DNA of 64,000 nt from the NCBI GenBank assembly GCA_004557735.1, contig SFFV01000001.1, positions 62,001 through 126,000 on the forward strand. Reading direction: 5' to 3'. Positions 16,721 through 25,886 of the stretch are shown one piece after another; within the stretch, counting starts at the first letter, position 1, and every line of letters starts with the position of its first letter. Under the pieces are notes generated by a model. The model did no database searches. It was not told the DNA's origin and saw nothing but the letters and a program-made list of their open reading frames with translations. The DNA is from Clostridiales bacterium (lineage in GTDB: Bacteria; Bacillota; Clostridia; Oscillospirales; Oscillospiraceae). Both the position numbers and the translations under genes were made by a program.

Positions 16721-17503
16721 ATGACAAAAAAAGAACAACGCATCAACCGGCTCTTCCTGTACGCCGGGATATTGACGCTTTTATACTATCTCGGCCAGGG
16801 CATCGCCGTGCGGTTCGGACAGTCGCTGCTCTTTCTCTGGCTGATGCTGTCGGCCGTGTGCTTCGGCCGCTTCTTCCTCTGGAAGAGGGCGTGGAAGAGA
16901 GGAAAGAGCGCGCCGCTCCCCCGGCCGTGGCTTCGGGCGGTGAATACGGTCGTGATCGCGGCCGTCACCGTGTTTCTCGCCGTGGAGTGTCTGGTGTTTT
17001 CCGGCGCGTTCCGGAAGCCCCCGGAGGGACTGGACGCCATCCTCGTCCTCGGCGCGAGAGTCGATGAAAACGGTCCGAGCGGGTCGCTGCGGCAGCGCAT
17101 CAACGCCGCGCGCGTCTATCTGGAGGAAAATCCGGATACGATATGCATCGCCTCCGGCGGGCAGGGCAAGGATGAGCCGATGAGCGAGGCGGAATGCATC
17201 CGCGATCATCTTGTCGCGGGCGGCATCGACCCGGACCGCATTTTTTTGGAGGACCGCTCCACGAGCACGGAGGAGAACATGCGCTACAGTCTCCCCATGC
17301 TTCGCGCGCTGGAGGAAGACGCGGAGCGCGTCGGCATTGTCACGAACGACTTTCACATTTTCCGTGCGCTGTGTCTGGCACGGAAAAACGGCGGATTCAC
17401 TTTTTACGGCGTTCCGGCGCGCTCGACCGTGTTCGGCTTCATCCACTATGCAATGCGTGAATTTTTCACGCTGAGCGTGTCGCTCGTGCGCGGATACATC
17501 TGA
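16721..17503 (+). CDS. YdcF/DUF218-family membrane protein
   Basis: 260 aa with two or three hydrophobic segments at the N-terminus (about residues 12-32, 36-50 and 72-95), then a DUF218 domain: AILVLGARVDENGPSGSLRQRINAA, a SGGQGKDEPMSEAE loop and TNDFHIFRAL. DUF218 proteins (YdcF, SanA, ElyC) act in envelope biogenesis and may bind nucleotide-like or polyprenyl-linked substrates; the reaction is not established. The start is supported by CGGAGG 7 nt upstream. A bidirectional terminator follows. Confidence 0.88.
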   Translation: MTKKEQRINRLFLYAGILTLLYYLGQGIAVRFGQSLLFLWLMLSAVCFGRFFLWKRAWKRGKSAPLPRPWLRAVNTVVIAAVTVFLAVECLVFSGAFRKPPEGLDAILVLGARVDENGPSGSLRQRINAARVYLEENPDTICIASGGQGKDEPMSEAECIRDHLVAGGIDPDRIFLEDRSTSTEENMRYSLPMLRALEEDAERVGIVTNDFHIFRALCLARKNGGFTFYGVPARSTVFGFIHYAMREFFTLSVSLVRGYI

Positions 17504-17513
17504 TTAAACCACA

Positions 17514-17550
17514 AAAACGGCTCTCCGTCCATAACGGAGAGCCGTTTTTT
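17514..17550. terminator. Bidirectional terminator
   Basis: A perfect 15-bp stem (17514-17528 with 17534-17548) with A- and T-rich flanks (AAAAACGG...CCGTTTTTTT). It separates the plus-strand YdcF gene from the end of the minus-strand maltodextrin operon. Confidence 0.9.
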
Positions 17551-17612
17551 TGCGCTTGATAATCCCTCCGTCAGCCGCCGGCCGACGGCTTCCCATACAC
17601 AAGAGAGCCTTT

Positions 17613-18644
17613 TCATGTTGATTCGCGCTCGAGAATGCACGGGGATGTGACATACGACTGCGTCCGGAGATTCGGCTTGCGGATGCGCTGGAGGACAAAC
17701 CGCGCGGCGTTGACGCCCATGTCGTGCATATCGACCTCGACGGCCGTGATCGTCGGGTCGGTGAGCATGGAAAAGGGGTAATTATCAAAGGTCAAAAGCG
17801 CCACATCCTCCGGGATCTTCAGCCCCATACGGCGGATATGCTGCAGGCAGTGGAGCGCCAGATGGTTGTTGGCGCAGAGCAGCACCTCCGGGCGCGCGCT
17901 GCGTGAGAGCAGTTCGCCGAGCGCCGCATCGTCCAGCTCGTACGGCGAGCGGCTGCAAACGACCTCCACGGCCAGCTCCTCCTCGTCCATCGCCTGCCGT
18001 ATGCCGGTCAGACGGCTTCGCGCGATGGCGTCGTCCTCCCGTCCCATAATGAACGCCATCTGCCGGTAGCCCCTGTCGAGCAGGTAGTTTGCGGCGATCT
18101 GTCCGGCCTGCTCATGGTTCACGTCCATCCAGCAGATGCTGCTGCGCTGGTTCGGCCTGCCGATCACAAGATACGGAAAGTCGACGCGCGAGAGGATCGC
18201 CGCGAGCTCCGCCGTGAGGATGTGCGCGTGGAGAAGCAGCGCGTCCGCCTGCTGCTCCTGAATGATATCGCGGATGACGACGGGCGCCTCGTGCCGTGTA
18301 AGCGGCTTAAAGAGAAGCGAATACCCTTTTTTCTTCAGGTACGCGGCGGAACCGGAGATGATCTCGAACATGTGCGGGTTTTCAAACGCTATGTTCCGGT
18401 AAAAGTCCGCAATGAACAGCACCGTCCCGCTCGCCTGACGCGCAAAGCTCTGCGCCCGCGCGTTCGGACGGTAGCCGAGACGCCCGGCGATCTCCCGGAT
18501 ATGCTCCTTTGTCCGCTCCGAAATGGTGCTGCTGTCGTTCAGCGCCTTGGAGACCGTGGCAATGGAAACGCCCGCCTCCTTCGCCACATCATAGATCGTT
18601 ACCGCCGTCGCTTTGTTCCTCCCATACCTCGTATTCCCACGCAC
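17613..18644 (-). CDS. LacI-family regulator of the maltodextrin operon
   Basis: 343 aa. N-terminal helix-turn-helix VTIYDVAKEAGVSIATVSKALN, hinge, then a periplasmic-binding-protein-like sensor domain. Last gene of the operon and therefore probably autoregulated, with maltose/maltodextrin or a derivative as effector (inference from context). Operator candidates lie upstream of the binding-protein gene (23865-23884 and 23933-23944). The only canonical start in frame is a GTG at 18644, which overlaps the preceding hydrolase by 56 nt. A better-placed GGAGG (18619-18623) precedes non-canonical codons, so the exact start is uncertain. Confidence 0.88.
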   Translation of the reverse strand: MRGNTRYGRNKATAVTIYDVAKEAGVSIATVSKALNDSSTISERTKEHIREIAGRLGYRPNARAQSFARQASGTVLFIADFYRNIAFENPHMFEIISGSAAYLKKKGYSLLFKPLTRHEAPVVIRDIIQEQQADALLLHAHILTAELAAILSRVDFPYLVIGRPNQRSSICWMDVNHEQAGQIAANYLLDRGYRQMAFIMGREDDAIARSRLTGIRQAMDEEELAVEVVCSRSPYELDDAALGELLSRSARPEVLLCANNHLALHCLQHIRRMGLKIPEDVALLTFDNYPFSMLTDPTITAVEVDMHDMGVNAARFVLQRIRKPNLRTQSYVTSPCILEREST

Positions 18645-20283
18645 CGATTATGTCACGGTTTTCGCCCTTTTTCAAGAGCAGCGTCCCGCGTTTTTCCGAC
18701 GCGACCGGCTGTTCTCCAAGATTCATCGTAACCGTGATCTTCGTGCCGTTCCAGGTCCGGCTGTAGCGGTATACCTCGCCGCGGGCGAGCTTTGTAGCAA
18801 AGCTGCCGTGCTGCAGCGCAGGGTGCGCCCGGCGCAGCGCGATCATGCGGCGGTATACCTCCTCGAGCGAAGACTGCGCCTCCCATGCCATCGGGCGGCG
18901 GTACTCCGGCTCGCTCTCGCCGCGGAGTCCCTTTTCGTCGCCGTAAAACACGCACGGCATCCCGGGGAACGTCATTTGAAAAAGCACGGCCAGCTCCAGC
19001 CGCTCGCTCTTACCGCCGCAGAGCGTCAGGAAGCGGCTCACGTCGTGACTGTCGAGCAAATTGAGCTGCGCGAACAGAGCGTTTTCGTTATAGCGCAGCA
19101 GCAGCGTGGATACGTTCGTGTCGAAGGTCCCCGCGTCCACCGTCCGCTCGGCAAAGAACCGGCGGCAGTACCGGCGGAAATCGTAGTTCATCGCAGAGTC
19201 GAGCATGTCGCCTCCGAGGTAATGCGCGGCGTTTTCCCATACCTCGCCGACGATGAGCGCGTCGCTCTTCGCCGCCCTGACCGCCGCGCGAAATGCGCGC
19301 AGGAAGCCGTCGTCCATCTCGTTCGCCACATCCAGCCGCCAGCCGTCCACATCAAATTCGCGGACCCAGTACGCGCCGACGTCGCAGAAGTACTGCCGCA
19401 GGAAAGGATCGGCGGTATTCGTTTTCGGCATTTCGGCGACATACGAAAAGCAGGTGTACGCGGGCATTTCCCCCGGCGCCGGCAGGCGCACCGCTTCCGG
19501 CAGAGCGTAAAAGCAGGGATAATACCTTGAAGCTCGCCCCTTTTCCAGTACGTCGCGGAAGAAGGGGTGGCCGCAGCTCATGTGGTTGAACACGCCGTCG
19601 AGTATGACGCGAATGCCTAGCGCATGCGAGCGCTGCACGAGATCGCGCAGATCGTCCCCGGTGCCCATGTGCGGGTCGATGGAGTAATAGTTCAGCGTGT
19701 CGTACCGGTGGTAGGACTTCGCCTCAAAGACCGGGTTCAGGTAAATGCAGTTGAACCCCAGAGACGCGATGTAGTCGAGATTTTCGGCCACGCCGCGCAG
19801 CGTGCCGCCCCGGCAGGGCGCCTCGCCGCCGGGCGCGCGGCGCTTTCCCGCGGCGAAGCTGTCGGGGAAGATGTTGTACACCACGGCGCCGCGCGTCCAC
19901 GCCGGGGCGGCGAACCGGTCGGCGCGGTGGTTGAACGGGAGCTGGAAATAGTCCGCCCGCGTGGGTGTGCCCGCCATTTCGTAGCAGTCGCCGTAATAGA
20001 AGAGCGTCTCCGTGTCGTTTTGGAGTTCAAAGTAGTATGCGATGCGCTCGAGGGACGTTTCGAGCCGGATCTCGTACCAATCAAAGTATTTGTCCTCCCG
20101 GATCTTTTCCATCGGCAAGACGGAAAACTGCAGCTCGGGGGTCATCGCGGCGCGGTCGGCATAGTAAAACCGGACGCGCTCCGCCCCGCCCTTTCCGGTG
20201 CGCAGGCGGAACACATAATGCGTATCGTCCAGCGCGAAGGCGTATTCACTCATCGGCCGGTGGAATATCGTTGCAGGATCCAT
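18589..20283 (-). CDS. GH13 alpha-glucosidase / cyclomaltodextrinase-neopullulanase type
   Basis: 564 aa, no signal peptide, so cytoplasmic. An N-terminal beta domain (~1-120) precedes the catalytic barrel. GH13 regions: I DGVFNH (~230), II GWRLDVANE with the nucleophile Asp (~315), III GEVWENA with the acid/base Glu (~346), IV NLLDSHDVSR (~411). The N-domain and region order fit GH13_20 enzymes, which split imported maltodextrins or cyclodextrins. It starts 3 nt after the permease stop, so it degrades what the transporter brings in. Confidence 0.92.
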   Translation of the reverse strand: MDPATIFHRPMSEYAFALDDTHYVFRLRTGKGGAERVRFYYADRAAMTPELQFSVLPMEKIREDKYFDWYEIRLETSLERIAYYFELQNDTETLFYYGDCYEMAGTPTRADYFQLPFNHRADRFAAPAWTRGAVVYNIFPDSFAAGKRRAPGGEAPCRGGTLRGVAENLDYIASLGFNCIYLNPVFEAKSYHRYDTLNYYSIDPHMGTGDDLRDLVQRSHALGIRVILDGVFNHMSCGHPFFRDVLEKGRASRYYPCFYALPEAVRLPAPGEMPAYTCFSYVAEMPKTNTADPFLRQYFCDVGAYWVREFDVDGWRLDVANEMDDGFLRAFRAAVRAAKSDALIVGEVWENAAHYLGGDMLDSAMNYDFRRYCRRFFAERTVDAGTFDTNVSTLLLRYNENALFAQLNLLDSHDVSRFLTLCGGKSERLELAVLFQMTFPGMPCVFYGDEKGLRGESEPEYRRPMAWEAQSSLEEVYRRMIALRRAHPALQHGSFATKLARGEVYRYSRTWNGTKITVTMNLGEQPVASEKRGTLLLKKGENRDIIGAWEYEVWEEQSDGGNDL

Positions 20284-20286
20284 ACA

Positions 20287-21138
20287 CTATCCTTTCACGG
20301 AGCCGCCGACAATGCCGGCAACGTAGTATTTCTGCACGCGGAGGAACAGCAGCACGACCGGGATCGCCACGATGACCGCGCCGGCGCAGAAAACGGTGTA
20401 GTATTCATAAATATTCGTCTTGTCCACCATGGTGTAAAGGCCCTTGGCGACGGTGAAGTTATTATAATTGTCCTTCATAATGACCGAGACGAAAATGTAG
20501 TCGACGATGGGGTTGATGAAGGCGTTGATGGCGGTCGTGGCGATGACGGGCTTGGCGTTCGGCAGGATGATCTTCCAGAACACCGTGCTGTTGGACGCGC
20601 CGTCGAGGATCGCGGCCTCGTCCAGCGATTTGGGAATGGTGTCAAAATAGCCCTTGGCGATATAGTAATTGAGCGCCGCGCCGCCGGAATAGACGAGAAT
20701 CAGCGCCAACAGCGTCTGATCCAGACCGATGGCCTTCATAAAGTGGTAAATGGCGATGATACTCATAAAGCCCGGGAACATGCCCAGCACGAGCGAAGCG
20801 TTCATGAGAAACCGGCGCTTTGGGAAGCGCAGGCGGGAATAGACATACGCCACCATCAGCGTAAGCATGGTCGTGAGAACGCAGCTGCAAGCGGCGACAA
20901 AGAGCGTGTTGCCGAGCCAGCGCGGGAAGTCGAACAGCCGCCGGTCGGTAAACAGGCGAATATAATTGTCAAACGTAAACGCCTTCGGCCAGAGATAGGG
21001 CGTATACGCGCCCTGCTCGGCGCGGAAGGACGAAATGACCAGCCAGAACACCGGCACGAGCCACAAAACGGCAAGGACGGCAATGAGCGCGTTGAGCGCG
21101 ACGGCCGAAACACGGCGGCGGATGCGTGCGTTTTTCAT
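20287..21138 (-). CDS. Maltodextrin-type ABC importer permease, MalG-like
   Basis: 283 aa, six predicted membrane segments. The EAA loop (SLDEAAILDGASNSTVFWKIILP) that docks the ATPase is clear, and the C-terminus AGIVGGSVKG is typical for MalG. Partner of the MalF-like permease, whose gene it overlaps by 4 nt. No ATPase gene is in the operon, so a shared MsmK-type ATPase encoded elsewhere must energise it. Confidence 0.93.
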   Translation of the reverse strand: MKNARIRRRVSAVALNALIAVLAVLWLVPVFWLVISSFRAEQGAYTPYLWPKAFTFDNYIRLFTDRRLFDFPRWLGNTLFVAACSCVLTTMLTLMVAYVYSRLRFPKRRFLMNASLVLGMFPGFMSIIAIYHFMKAIGLDQTLLALILVYSGGAALNYYIAKGYFDTIPKSLDEAAILDGASNSTVFWKIILPNAKPVIATTAINAFINPIVDYIFVSVIMKDNYNNFTVAKGLYTMVDKTNIYEYYTVFCAGAVIVAIPVVLLFLRVQKYYVAGIVGGSVKG

Positions 21139-22493
21139 TGGAACTGATCCTCCTTCGTTACGGCTCCGGTCCGGTTGTATACGATCAGCGAGCAGGTCCC
21201 CACCAGCAGGAAGATGAAAATGCCGATGGTCGAGGCAAGCGAATAGTCGTTGCGGTTCACGGTCAGCTTATAGAGCCATGTGACGAGAAGGTCGGTCTTG
21301 CCCGCCTGATAGTAGTCGAGCGAGAACGGCCCGCCGGCGGTGAGAAGATAGATGACATTAAAGTTATTGAAGTTCGTGACAAACGTTGTGATCGTCGCTG
21401 GGGCGGTGACAAAGAACATGTAGGGCAGCGTAATGGAAACAAATTTCCGCATGGGACCCGCTCCGTCGATCTCGGCGCTCTCGTAAAGCTCCGCCGGAAT
21501 GTTCATCAGTACGCCCGAGAACGTGATCATGGAATACGGAATGCCGATCCACATATTGACCACGACCGCAACGATCCGCGCGAGCGTCGGGTCCAGAAGA
21601 AACGGCAGAGGCGATCGGATGACGCCGAGCTTCATGAGAAGCACATTTATCGCGCCCGCCGGCTCCAGCGCGCGGGAGATGAGCAGGAGACTTACAAACT
21701 GCGGTATGGCGATGGCGATGACAAAGCAGGTACGCCAGACCTTTTTGAGCTTTACGAGCCTGCTGTTGATGGCGACCGCCAGAAGCATCCCGAAAAAGTA
21801 GTTGGTAAACGTGGCGAGGATCGCCCACACGATCGTCCAGCCGAGCAGGCCGAAAAACGTGCGCGTCTTGATCGCATTGCCGAGAAAGATGTCCGTCACG
21901 TTCGACATGCCGACCCAGGTGAACAGATTCCCGGGCGGCTGGTGGTCGGCGTCGAAATTCGTAAAGGCGATGAGGATCATAAAGACGATCGGCAGCACCG
22001 TGAAGAGAACCATGGTGAGCATGGGCAAAGCGAGCAGCGTCACATGAAATCTCTCGTGCCGCATGGCGCGGAGATCGTCCCGGAAGGACGCGATCGCGCA
22101 GCCGTGTTCGGCGTTTTCCTGCGCGCGCCAGGCGTCCCGGACGTTGGCGTACCAGAGATAGAGAAACACGGCGCACACGGCGATCGACAGCACGCTGAAA
22201 AGCAGGATCAGCATGGAGTTGTCGCCGGGGAAGCGCTGGAAGATCTGCAGCTCCTCGTTCCAGACCTTGCGCTGCGTCTCCGTGCCGAGCGTGGCGAACC
22301 TGGAGAGATATTGCAGCGCAAAATCCCGGAAGAAGAATATGAATCCGACCTCGCTGAGCAGATATGCCGCGCCGCGGACAAACTGCTTATACCGGATGCA
22401 GCCCGCGCCCATGACGAGAAACGACAGGCGTGTCCAGAGACTGCCTCTCGCCGCGGCATCCGCAAGTATGTGACGTTTCATTTCTCCGTGCAT
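21135..22493 (-). CDS. Maltodextrin-type ABC importer permease, MalF-like
   Basis: 452 aa, longer than most MalF-like proteins because of extra N-terminal hydrophobic segments before the core (two in the first ~130 residues). The EAA loop (ELYESAEIDGAGPMRKFVSITLP) lies in the C-terminal half. The ATG at 22493 is set by GGAGG 6-7 nt upstream. Forms the channel with the MalG-like protein. Confidence 0.92.
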   Translation of the reverse strand: MHGEMKRHILADAAARGSLWTRLSFLVMGAGCIRYKQFVRGAAYLLSEVGFIFFFRDFALQYLSRFATLGTETQRKVWNEELQIFQRFPGDNSMLILLFSVLSIAVCAVFLYLWYANVRDAWRAQENAEHGCAIASFRDDLRAMRHERFHVTLLALPMLTMVLFTVLPIVFMILIAFTNFDADHQPPGNLFTWVGMSNVTDIFLGNAIKTRTFFGLLGWTIVWAILATFTNYFFGMLLAVAINSRLVKLKKVWRTCFVIAIAIPQFVSLLLISRALEPAGAINVLLMKLGVIRSPLPFLLDPTLARIVAVVVNMWIGIPYSMITFSGVLMNIPAELYESAEIDGAGPMRKFVSITLPYMFFVTAPATITTFVTNFNNFNVIYLLTAGGPFSLDYYQAGKTDLLVTWLYKLTVNRNDYSLASTIGIFIFLLVGTCSLIVYNRTGAVTKEDQFQ

Positions 22494-22539
22494 GTCGCAC
22501 CTCCGCTATTCCTCGGTTTGCTCCGGACGGAACCCGGAA

Positions 22540-22563
22540 AAAGGGGCTGTTGCCAGCCCCTTT
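22540..22563 (-). terminator. Intercistronic hairpin between binding-protein and permease genes
   Basis: A perfect 10-bp stem (22540-22549 with 22554-22563), followed on the minus strand by TTTTTCC. It lies inside the operon and probably lets only part of the transcripts continue, giving more binding protein than permease. Confidence 0.7.
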
Positions 22564-22586
22564 GGTCCGTAAAGGTAACGGGATCA

Positions 22587-23837
22587 TCAGCCCGCCGTCG
22601 CCTGCTCCACCAGCTGATCGAGCAGCGTCTGAAGATCGGCGGTGGTATGGGCTTCCAGCTCGGCGCCGAACGCCTCCGCCGGAACCCAGAATCCGCCGAG
22701 CACCAGCTGCGTCACGGCATAGTTGCTCTGCTCGCCGAGCGCACGAAGCGCGAGGTTCGAAGAGACCGCGTCGCTCGCAAGAGCGTTCACATTGGACGGG
22801 CCGTAGTTGAGCTTTTCGTAGCGTTCGAGCTGCGACTGCTCCGAGGTCAGGAACTCCGCAAGCTCCATGGCGTCCACCGGGTAAGCCGTCTGGGAGTTGA
22901 CGCCGTAGATTTTGCAGCCGAGGAAGGAGCCCATCTGCACCTGCCTGCCGGCGCAGGTAAAGGTCGGAAGCTTGCAGCAGCCGTAGTTTTCGCCGAGTTT
23001 TTCCTGGATCGCGGTGGAGACCCACGTGCCGGAAACGCCGCAGGCGATGGAGTCGCCGATGCCGCCGGTGAGGACGGAGTCGTCGCCGGTCACGAACGCC
23101 GGGTCATTGCAGAATTCGCGGATGGCTTCCGCCGCCTCAAGACCTTTTTCGCTGTTGAAGTCCATGATCTGTTTGCCGTCCTCGATGGTCAGCGTGCAGC
23201 CGTTGCCGAGGAAGAAAGAAGCAAGATACCAGCCGTTGGAAACGTCCATATGTACCTGCTTGCCGGCGGCGTTGGCGGCGGCGAGGATGCCGTCGAGCGT
23301 GGCGAGGTCGTCCTCGGTGAACACCGACTTGTCGTAGTACAGGAAGTAGCCGTTATCGGAGGTCATGGGGTAGCCGTAGAGCACGCCGTCGTAGGACGCG
23401 GCGTTGATCGAGCCGGCGGTGTTCGCCGCGACGATCGCATCGGAGTTGCGGGTCACCTCGTAGAGCGCGTCCGCCTTCACGAGATCGATGAGCTGGTCGT
23501 CGGCAAACAGGAATACGTCCGCCGCGGCCGCGGGATCTTCGAGATAGCGGCTCTTTCCGTCCACCGCGCCGACGGCGCCAAATTCAAAAACGTATTCCTT
23601 TTCCGGGTGCGCCGCGGCGAAATCGTTGCAGAGCTTTTCCGTCAGTTCCAGCTCGCCCTGATCCGCCCACACCTTCAGCGTGACGGTTTCCTTCTCCGCG
23701 CCCGGTTCCCCGGCAGGCTGCTCCGCGGCGGGCTGCTCCGTCGCGCCCTGCGCGGGCTCGGCCGGGGCGCTGCCGCAGCCTGCCAGCATCGCGACGGTCA
23801 GACATACTGCCATCAGCAGTGCAAGAATTTTCTTCAT
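22587..23837 (-). CDS. Maltodextrin-type solute-binding lipoprotein
   Basis: 416 aa. Signal peptide with lipobox LAGC (Cys 21), then a Glu/Pro/Ala-rich tether and a family 1 extracellular sugar-binding domain (DFAAAHPEKEYVFEFGAVGAVDG, a MTSDNGYFLYYDKSVF region). Captures oligosaccharides, probably maltodextrins given the linked GH13 enzyme, at the outer face of the membrane. First gene of the operon, with AAAGGAG before its ATG. Confidence 0.92.
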   Translation of the reverse strand: MKKILALLMAVCLTVAMLAGCGSAPAEPAQGATEQPAAEQPAGEPGAEKETVTLKVWADQGELELTEKLCNDFAAAHPEKEYVFEFGAVGAVDGKSRYLEDPAAAADVFLFADDQLIDLVKADALYEVTRNSDAIVAANTAGSINAASYDGVLYGYPMTSDNGYFLYYDKSVFTEDDLATLDGILAAANAAGKQVHMDVSNGWYLASFFLGNGCTLTIEDGKQIMDFNSEKGLEAAEAIREFCNDPAFVTGDDSVLTGGIGDSIACGVSGTWVSTAIQEKLGENYGCCKLPTFTCAGRQVQMGSFLGCKIYGVNSQTAYPVDAMELAEFLTSEQSQLERYEKLNYGPSNVNALASDAVSSNLALRALGEQSNYAVTQLVLGGFWVPAEAFGAELEAHTTADLQTLLDQLVEQATAG

Positions 23838-23864
23838 CTTTTCGGCTCCTTTATTGTTTTGTCA

Positions 23865-23884
23865 CAAAAGGATCGTTCCTTTTG
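23865..23884. promoter_or_regulatory. Inverted repeat in the maltodextrin operon leader
   Basis: CAAAAGGA-TCGT-TCCTTTTG, a perfect 8-bp repeat just downstream of the predicted start point (~23886). It may be a repressor site or a stabilising 5' stem. Confidence 0.5.
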
Positions 23885-23892
23885 CCATGTTC

Positions 23893-23921
23893 AGTATATA
23901 TACCTGCCAAAAATCGGTCAA
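23893..23921 (-). promoter_or_regulatory. Promoter of the maltodextrin operon
   Basis: TTGACC at 23916-23921, a 17-nt spacer and TATACT at 23893-23898 on the minus strand; start predicted near 23886. Confidence 0.85.
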
Positions 23922-23932
23922 CGAAAAAAAGC

Positions 23933-23944
23933 GAAAGCGTTTTC
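23933..23944. promoter_or_regulatory. LacI/CcpA-type operator upstream of the maltodextrin promoter
   Basis: GAAAGCGTTTTC, a near-palindrome with central CG as in LacI-family and catabolite-response (cre) sites, 12 nt upstream of the -35 box. It could bind the operon's own LacI protein or CcpA. The position upstream of -35 would suit activation or looping. Confidence 0.55.
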
Positions 23945-23980
23945 TCAACCGCGCCGTTCGATTCGGATAAGGCATAACAA

Positions 23981-24006
23981 AAGCGCCATCCGTTCGGATG
24001 GCGCTT
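23981..24006. terminator. Hairpin upstream of the maltodextrin promoter
   Basis: AAGCGCCATCCG paired with CGGATGGCGCTT (12 bp, 2-4 nt loop). Together with the larger hairpin at 24016-24056 it insulates the M3 peptidase gene from the maltodextrin operon. Confidence 0.6.
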
Positions 24007-24015
24007 CCGCTTGTC

Positions 24016-24056
24016 AAAGCCCCCCGGTTTTCGCTGAGCGAAAACCGGGGGGCTTT
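24016..24056 (-). terminator. Terminator after the M3 peptidase gene
   Basis: A perfect 19-bp stem (24016-24034 with 24038-24056) and 3-nt loop, 15 nt beyond the stop. Flanking T-tracts are short, but the stem is very stable. Confidence 0.8.
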
Positions 24057-24070
24057 TTCACCGTCGGCGG

Positions 24071-25792
24071 TCACGCCGCCTCGTCCCACGCGAGGCAGAG
24101 CGCCTCCATGTCCTTCACGGCCTGCGGAACGCACGCGGGCAGGCCGTCGGTGAAGCATTCAAGGCCGACCTTCTCCAACAGCTCGCAGTAGGTGTAATCG
24201 AAGGCGCCGAGCGAGACAAGATCGTTATAGAAGTTTGCCGCCTGCGCCCAGTCGTTCTCCGCCAATTCATAGATCTGCAGCGAGGCGAGCATGCTCACGG
24301 CGTAGCTGATATAGTAGAAAGGCGAATCGAAGTTGTGGTTGACCTGCATCCAGTAATGCGAAAACTCCCTGTCGAAGGAGCGCAGGCCGTAGGAGCGCGC
24401 GACGGTCACGAACGTCTGGCAGATCTGCTCCGGCGTCAGGGTCGGATCGGCGTAAACGGCGCGCTGGAACTCGTCGAACAGGCAGCCGCTGAAAACGGAA
24501 TAGAGAGCGCTGTCCAAAAACTTGATGCGGGCGAGTTCGGCTTCATCGCCGTAGATCTCGCCGTACCAGCCGGTGGAAAGGGCCTCCATGCCGGTGGAAT
24601 GGATCTCGAAAATGTCCAGCGAGCCGACGCTCAGCAGAAGATCGGGCGTGGGGTTCACATAAGCGTCGTAATAATGGCCGAATTCGTGGAACATATTCTG
24701 AATGTCGTAATCGTTCCCGTAGAGCGCGAGATAGATGAACGGCGCGTTGTATTGTTCGAGCGTTGTGGTAAAGCCCAGATCGCTGACGCGGTCCGCGCTG
24801 TCCATAAAGTACAGCCCGTGCTCGTTCATATACTCCGCCGCTTCCGCCGCGCCGTCAGAGACGCGCGGCATATACCTTGTGATGAGACCGACAAGCTCCG
24901 ATTCGGTAAGGTCGGTGTCCACGGAGAAACCGGCATACGTCGCCTCCTGGGTATAGAGCGAGGAGAAATACTCCCGCGCATACGGCTTGACCGCCTCGCA
25001 GAGCGCCGCGGCGTCGTCCGGCGTAAAGTCGCGCCAATAGATCGCCTCATAGGCATAGTCGGCATAGGTATCGTATCCGGCGAGCTGCGCTTCCTCGTTG
25101 TGGAGATCCACAAGCTCGCGGTACAAAGCGCCGATCTTCTCGGTCTCCTCGTCGAAGCGTAAGTCTTCCATGATGAGAGTATTGTATTGCAGCGTCAGTT
25201 CCGAAACGCGCTCGGTGATCTCCCGCTCGCGGTCGGTCTGCTCATCGTATCCGTCCAGAGCGTTCGCCTTGTCCGAGCCGATATGCGCGCTCAGCGCGCC
25301 GCCCGCGGGACCGCTGAGCGCGTCGGAGAACGAAGTGCAAAGCACGTTGCCCGCCTCGTTGACGATGCTGTCGAGCTGCCGGCAGGCGCCGCTGATCGTT
25401 TCGTCGTTCGGATGGGCATAGAAATCGATATAGGCAAGGTTATCGAGCGTATACACCTTCGCGTACTCCGCCATCAGCCACTCATAGAGCTCGACCGCCT
25501 CGCCGTCATCCGCCGTTTCGCTCAGGCGCTCCGCCTTTTCGAAAAACTCCCCGGTATCGTAGACATACCATGTCATGTCGGCGTAGTCCACGTCGGCGTG
25601 GATATTGTCGGACGGCGCGGCCGGTTTCGGGCTGACCGCCGTGCTGAGCGCGGAGGAGAGCGCTTCGCTCACGCTGCCGCCGCGGATGGCTTCGCTGATG
25701 GGGACATCATCCGCGCCGCATCCGCAGAGAGCCGCGGAAAGGCACGCCACAGCAAGAAGCAGCGCCGTAAGCTTTTTCCTTTTCACTTGCAT
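24071..25792 (-). CDS. M3-family (oligoendopeptidase F-like) metallopeptidase lipoprotein
   Basis: About 573 aa. N-terminal signal with a lipobox LCGC (Cys near 25), then a PepF-like helical peptidase. The zinc motif HEFGH lies near residue 367 in NMFHEFGHYYDAYVN, with the downstream Glu in FEIHSTGMEAL. M3 oligopeptidases are usually cytoplasmic; the lipobox places this one on the outer membrane face, where it could trim peptides for uptake. The ATG at 25792 lies only 11 nt below the -10 box; GTGs at 25795 and 25783 are alternatives. Confidence 0.88.
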   Translation of the reverse strand: MQVKRKKLTALLLAVACLSAALCGCGADDVPISEAIRGGSVSEALSSALSTAVSPKPAAPSDNIHADVDYADMTWYVYDTGEFFEKAERLSETADDGEAVELYEWLMAEYAKVYTLDNLAYIDFYAHPNDETISGACRQLDSIVNEAGNVLCTSFSDALSGPAGGALSAHIGSDKANALDGYDEQTDREREITERVSELTLQYNTLIMEDLRFDEETEKIGALYRELVDLHNEEAQLAGYDTYADYAYEAIYWRDFTPDDAAALCEAVKPYAREYFSSLYTQEATYAGFSVDTDLTESELVGLITRYMPRVSDGAAEAAEYMNEHGLYFMDSADRVSDLGFTTTLEQYNAPFIYLALYGNDYDIQNMFHEFGHYYDAYVNPTPDLLLSVGSLDIFEIHSTGMEALSTGWYGEIYGDEAELARIKFLDSALYSVFSGCLFDEFQRAVYADPTLTPEQICQTFVTVARSYGLRSFDREFSHYWMQVNHNFDSPFYYISYAVSMLASLQIYELAENDWAQAANFYNDLVSLGAFDYTYCELLEKVGLECFTDGLPACVPQAVKDMEALCLAWDEAA

Positions 25793-25803
25793 CACCCGGT
25801 TTC

Positions 25804-25832
25804 ATACTACACGATTTTTCGCCGAAAGTAAA
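25804..25832 (-). promoter_or_regulatory. Promoter of the M3 peptidase gene
   Basis: TTTACT at 25827-25832, 17-nt spacer, TAGTAT at 25804-25809. Start near 25797, which leaves a 5' leader of about 5 nt before the ATG. Confidence 0.65.
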
Positions 25833-25850
25833 CACTCCGCCATTTTTCGC

Positions 25851-25879
25851 TTGCTACACGGACAAAAATAGGATATAAT
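25851..25879 (+). promoter_or_regulatory. Promoter of the YihY/BrkB gene
   Basis: TTGCTA at 25851-25856, 17-nt spacer, TATAAT at 25874-25879. The ATG at 25887 begins 7 nt after the -10 box, so the mRNA is probably leaderless. Confidence 0.75.
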
Positions 25880-25886
25880 CCGCCGT

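Noticed and set aside
21126..24191. Open frame of 1021 codons on the plus strand opposite the maltodextrin transporter genes
   Set aside because: Low-complexity, Arg/His/Glu-rich translation with no domain, no ribosome binding site, and it spans promoters and terminators of real genes.
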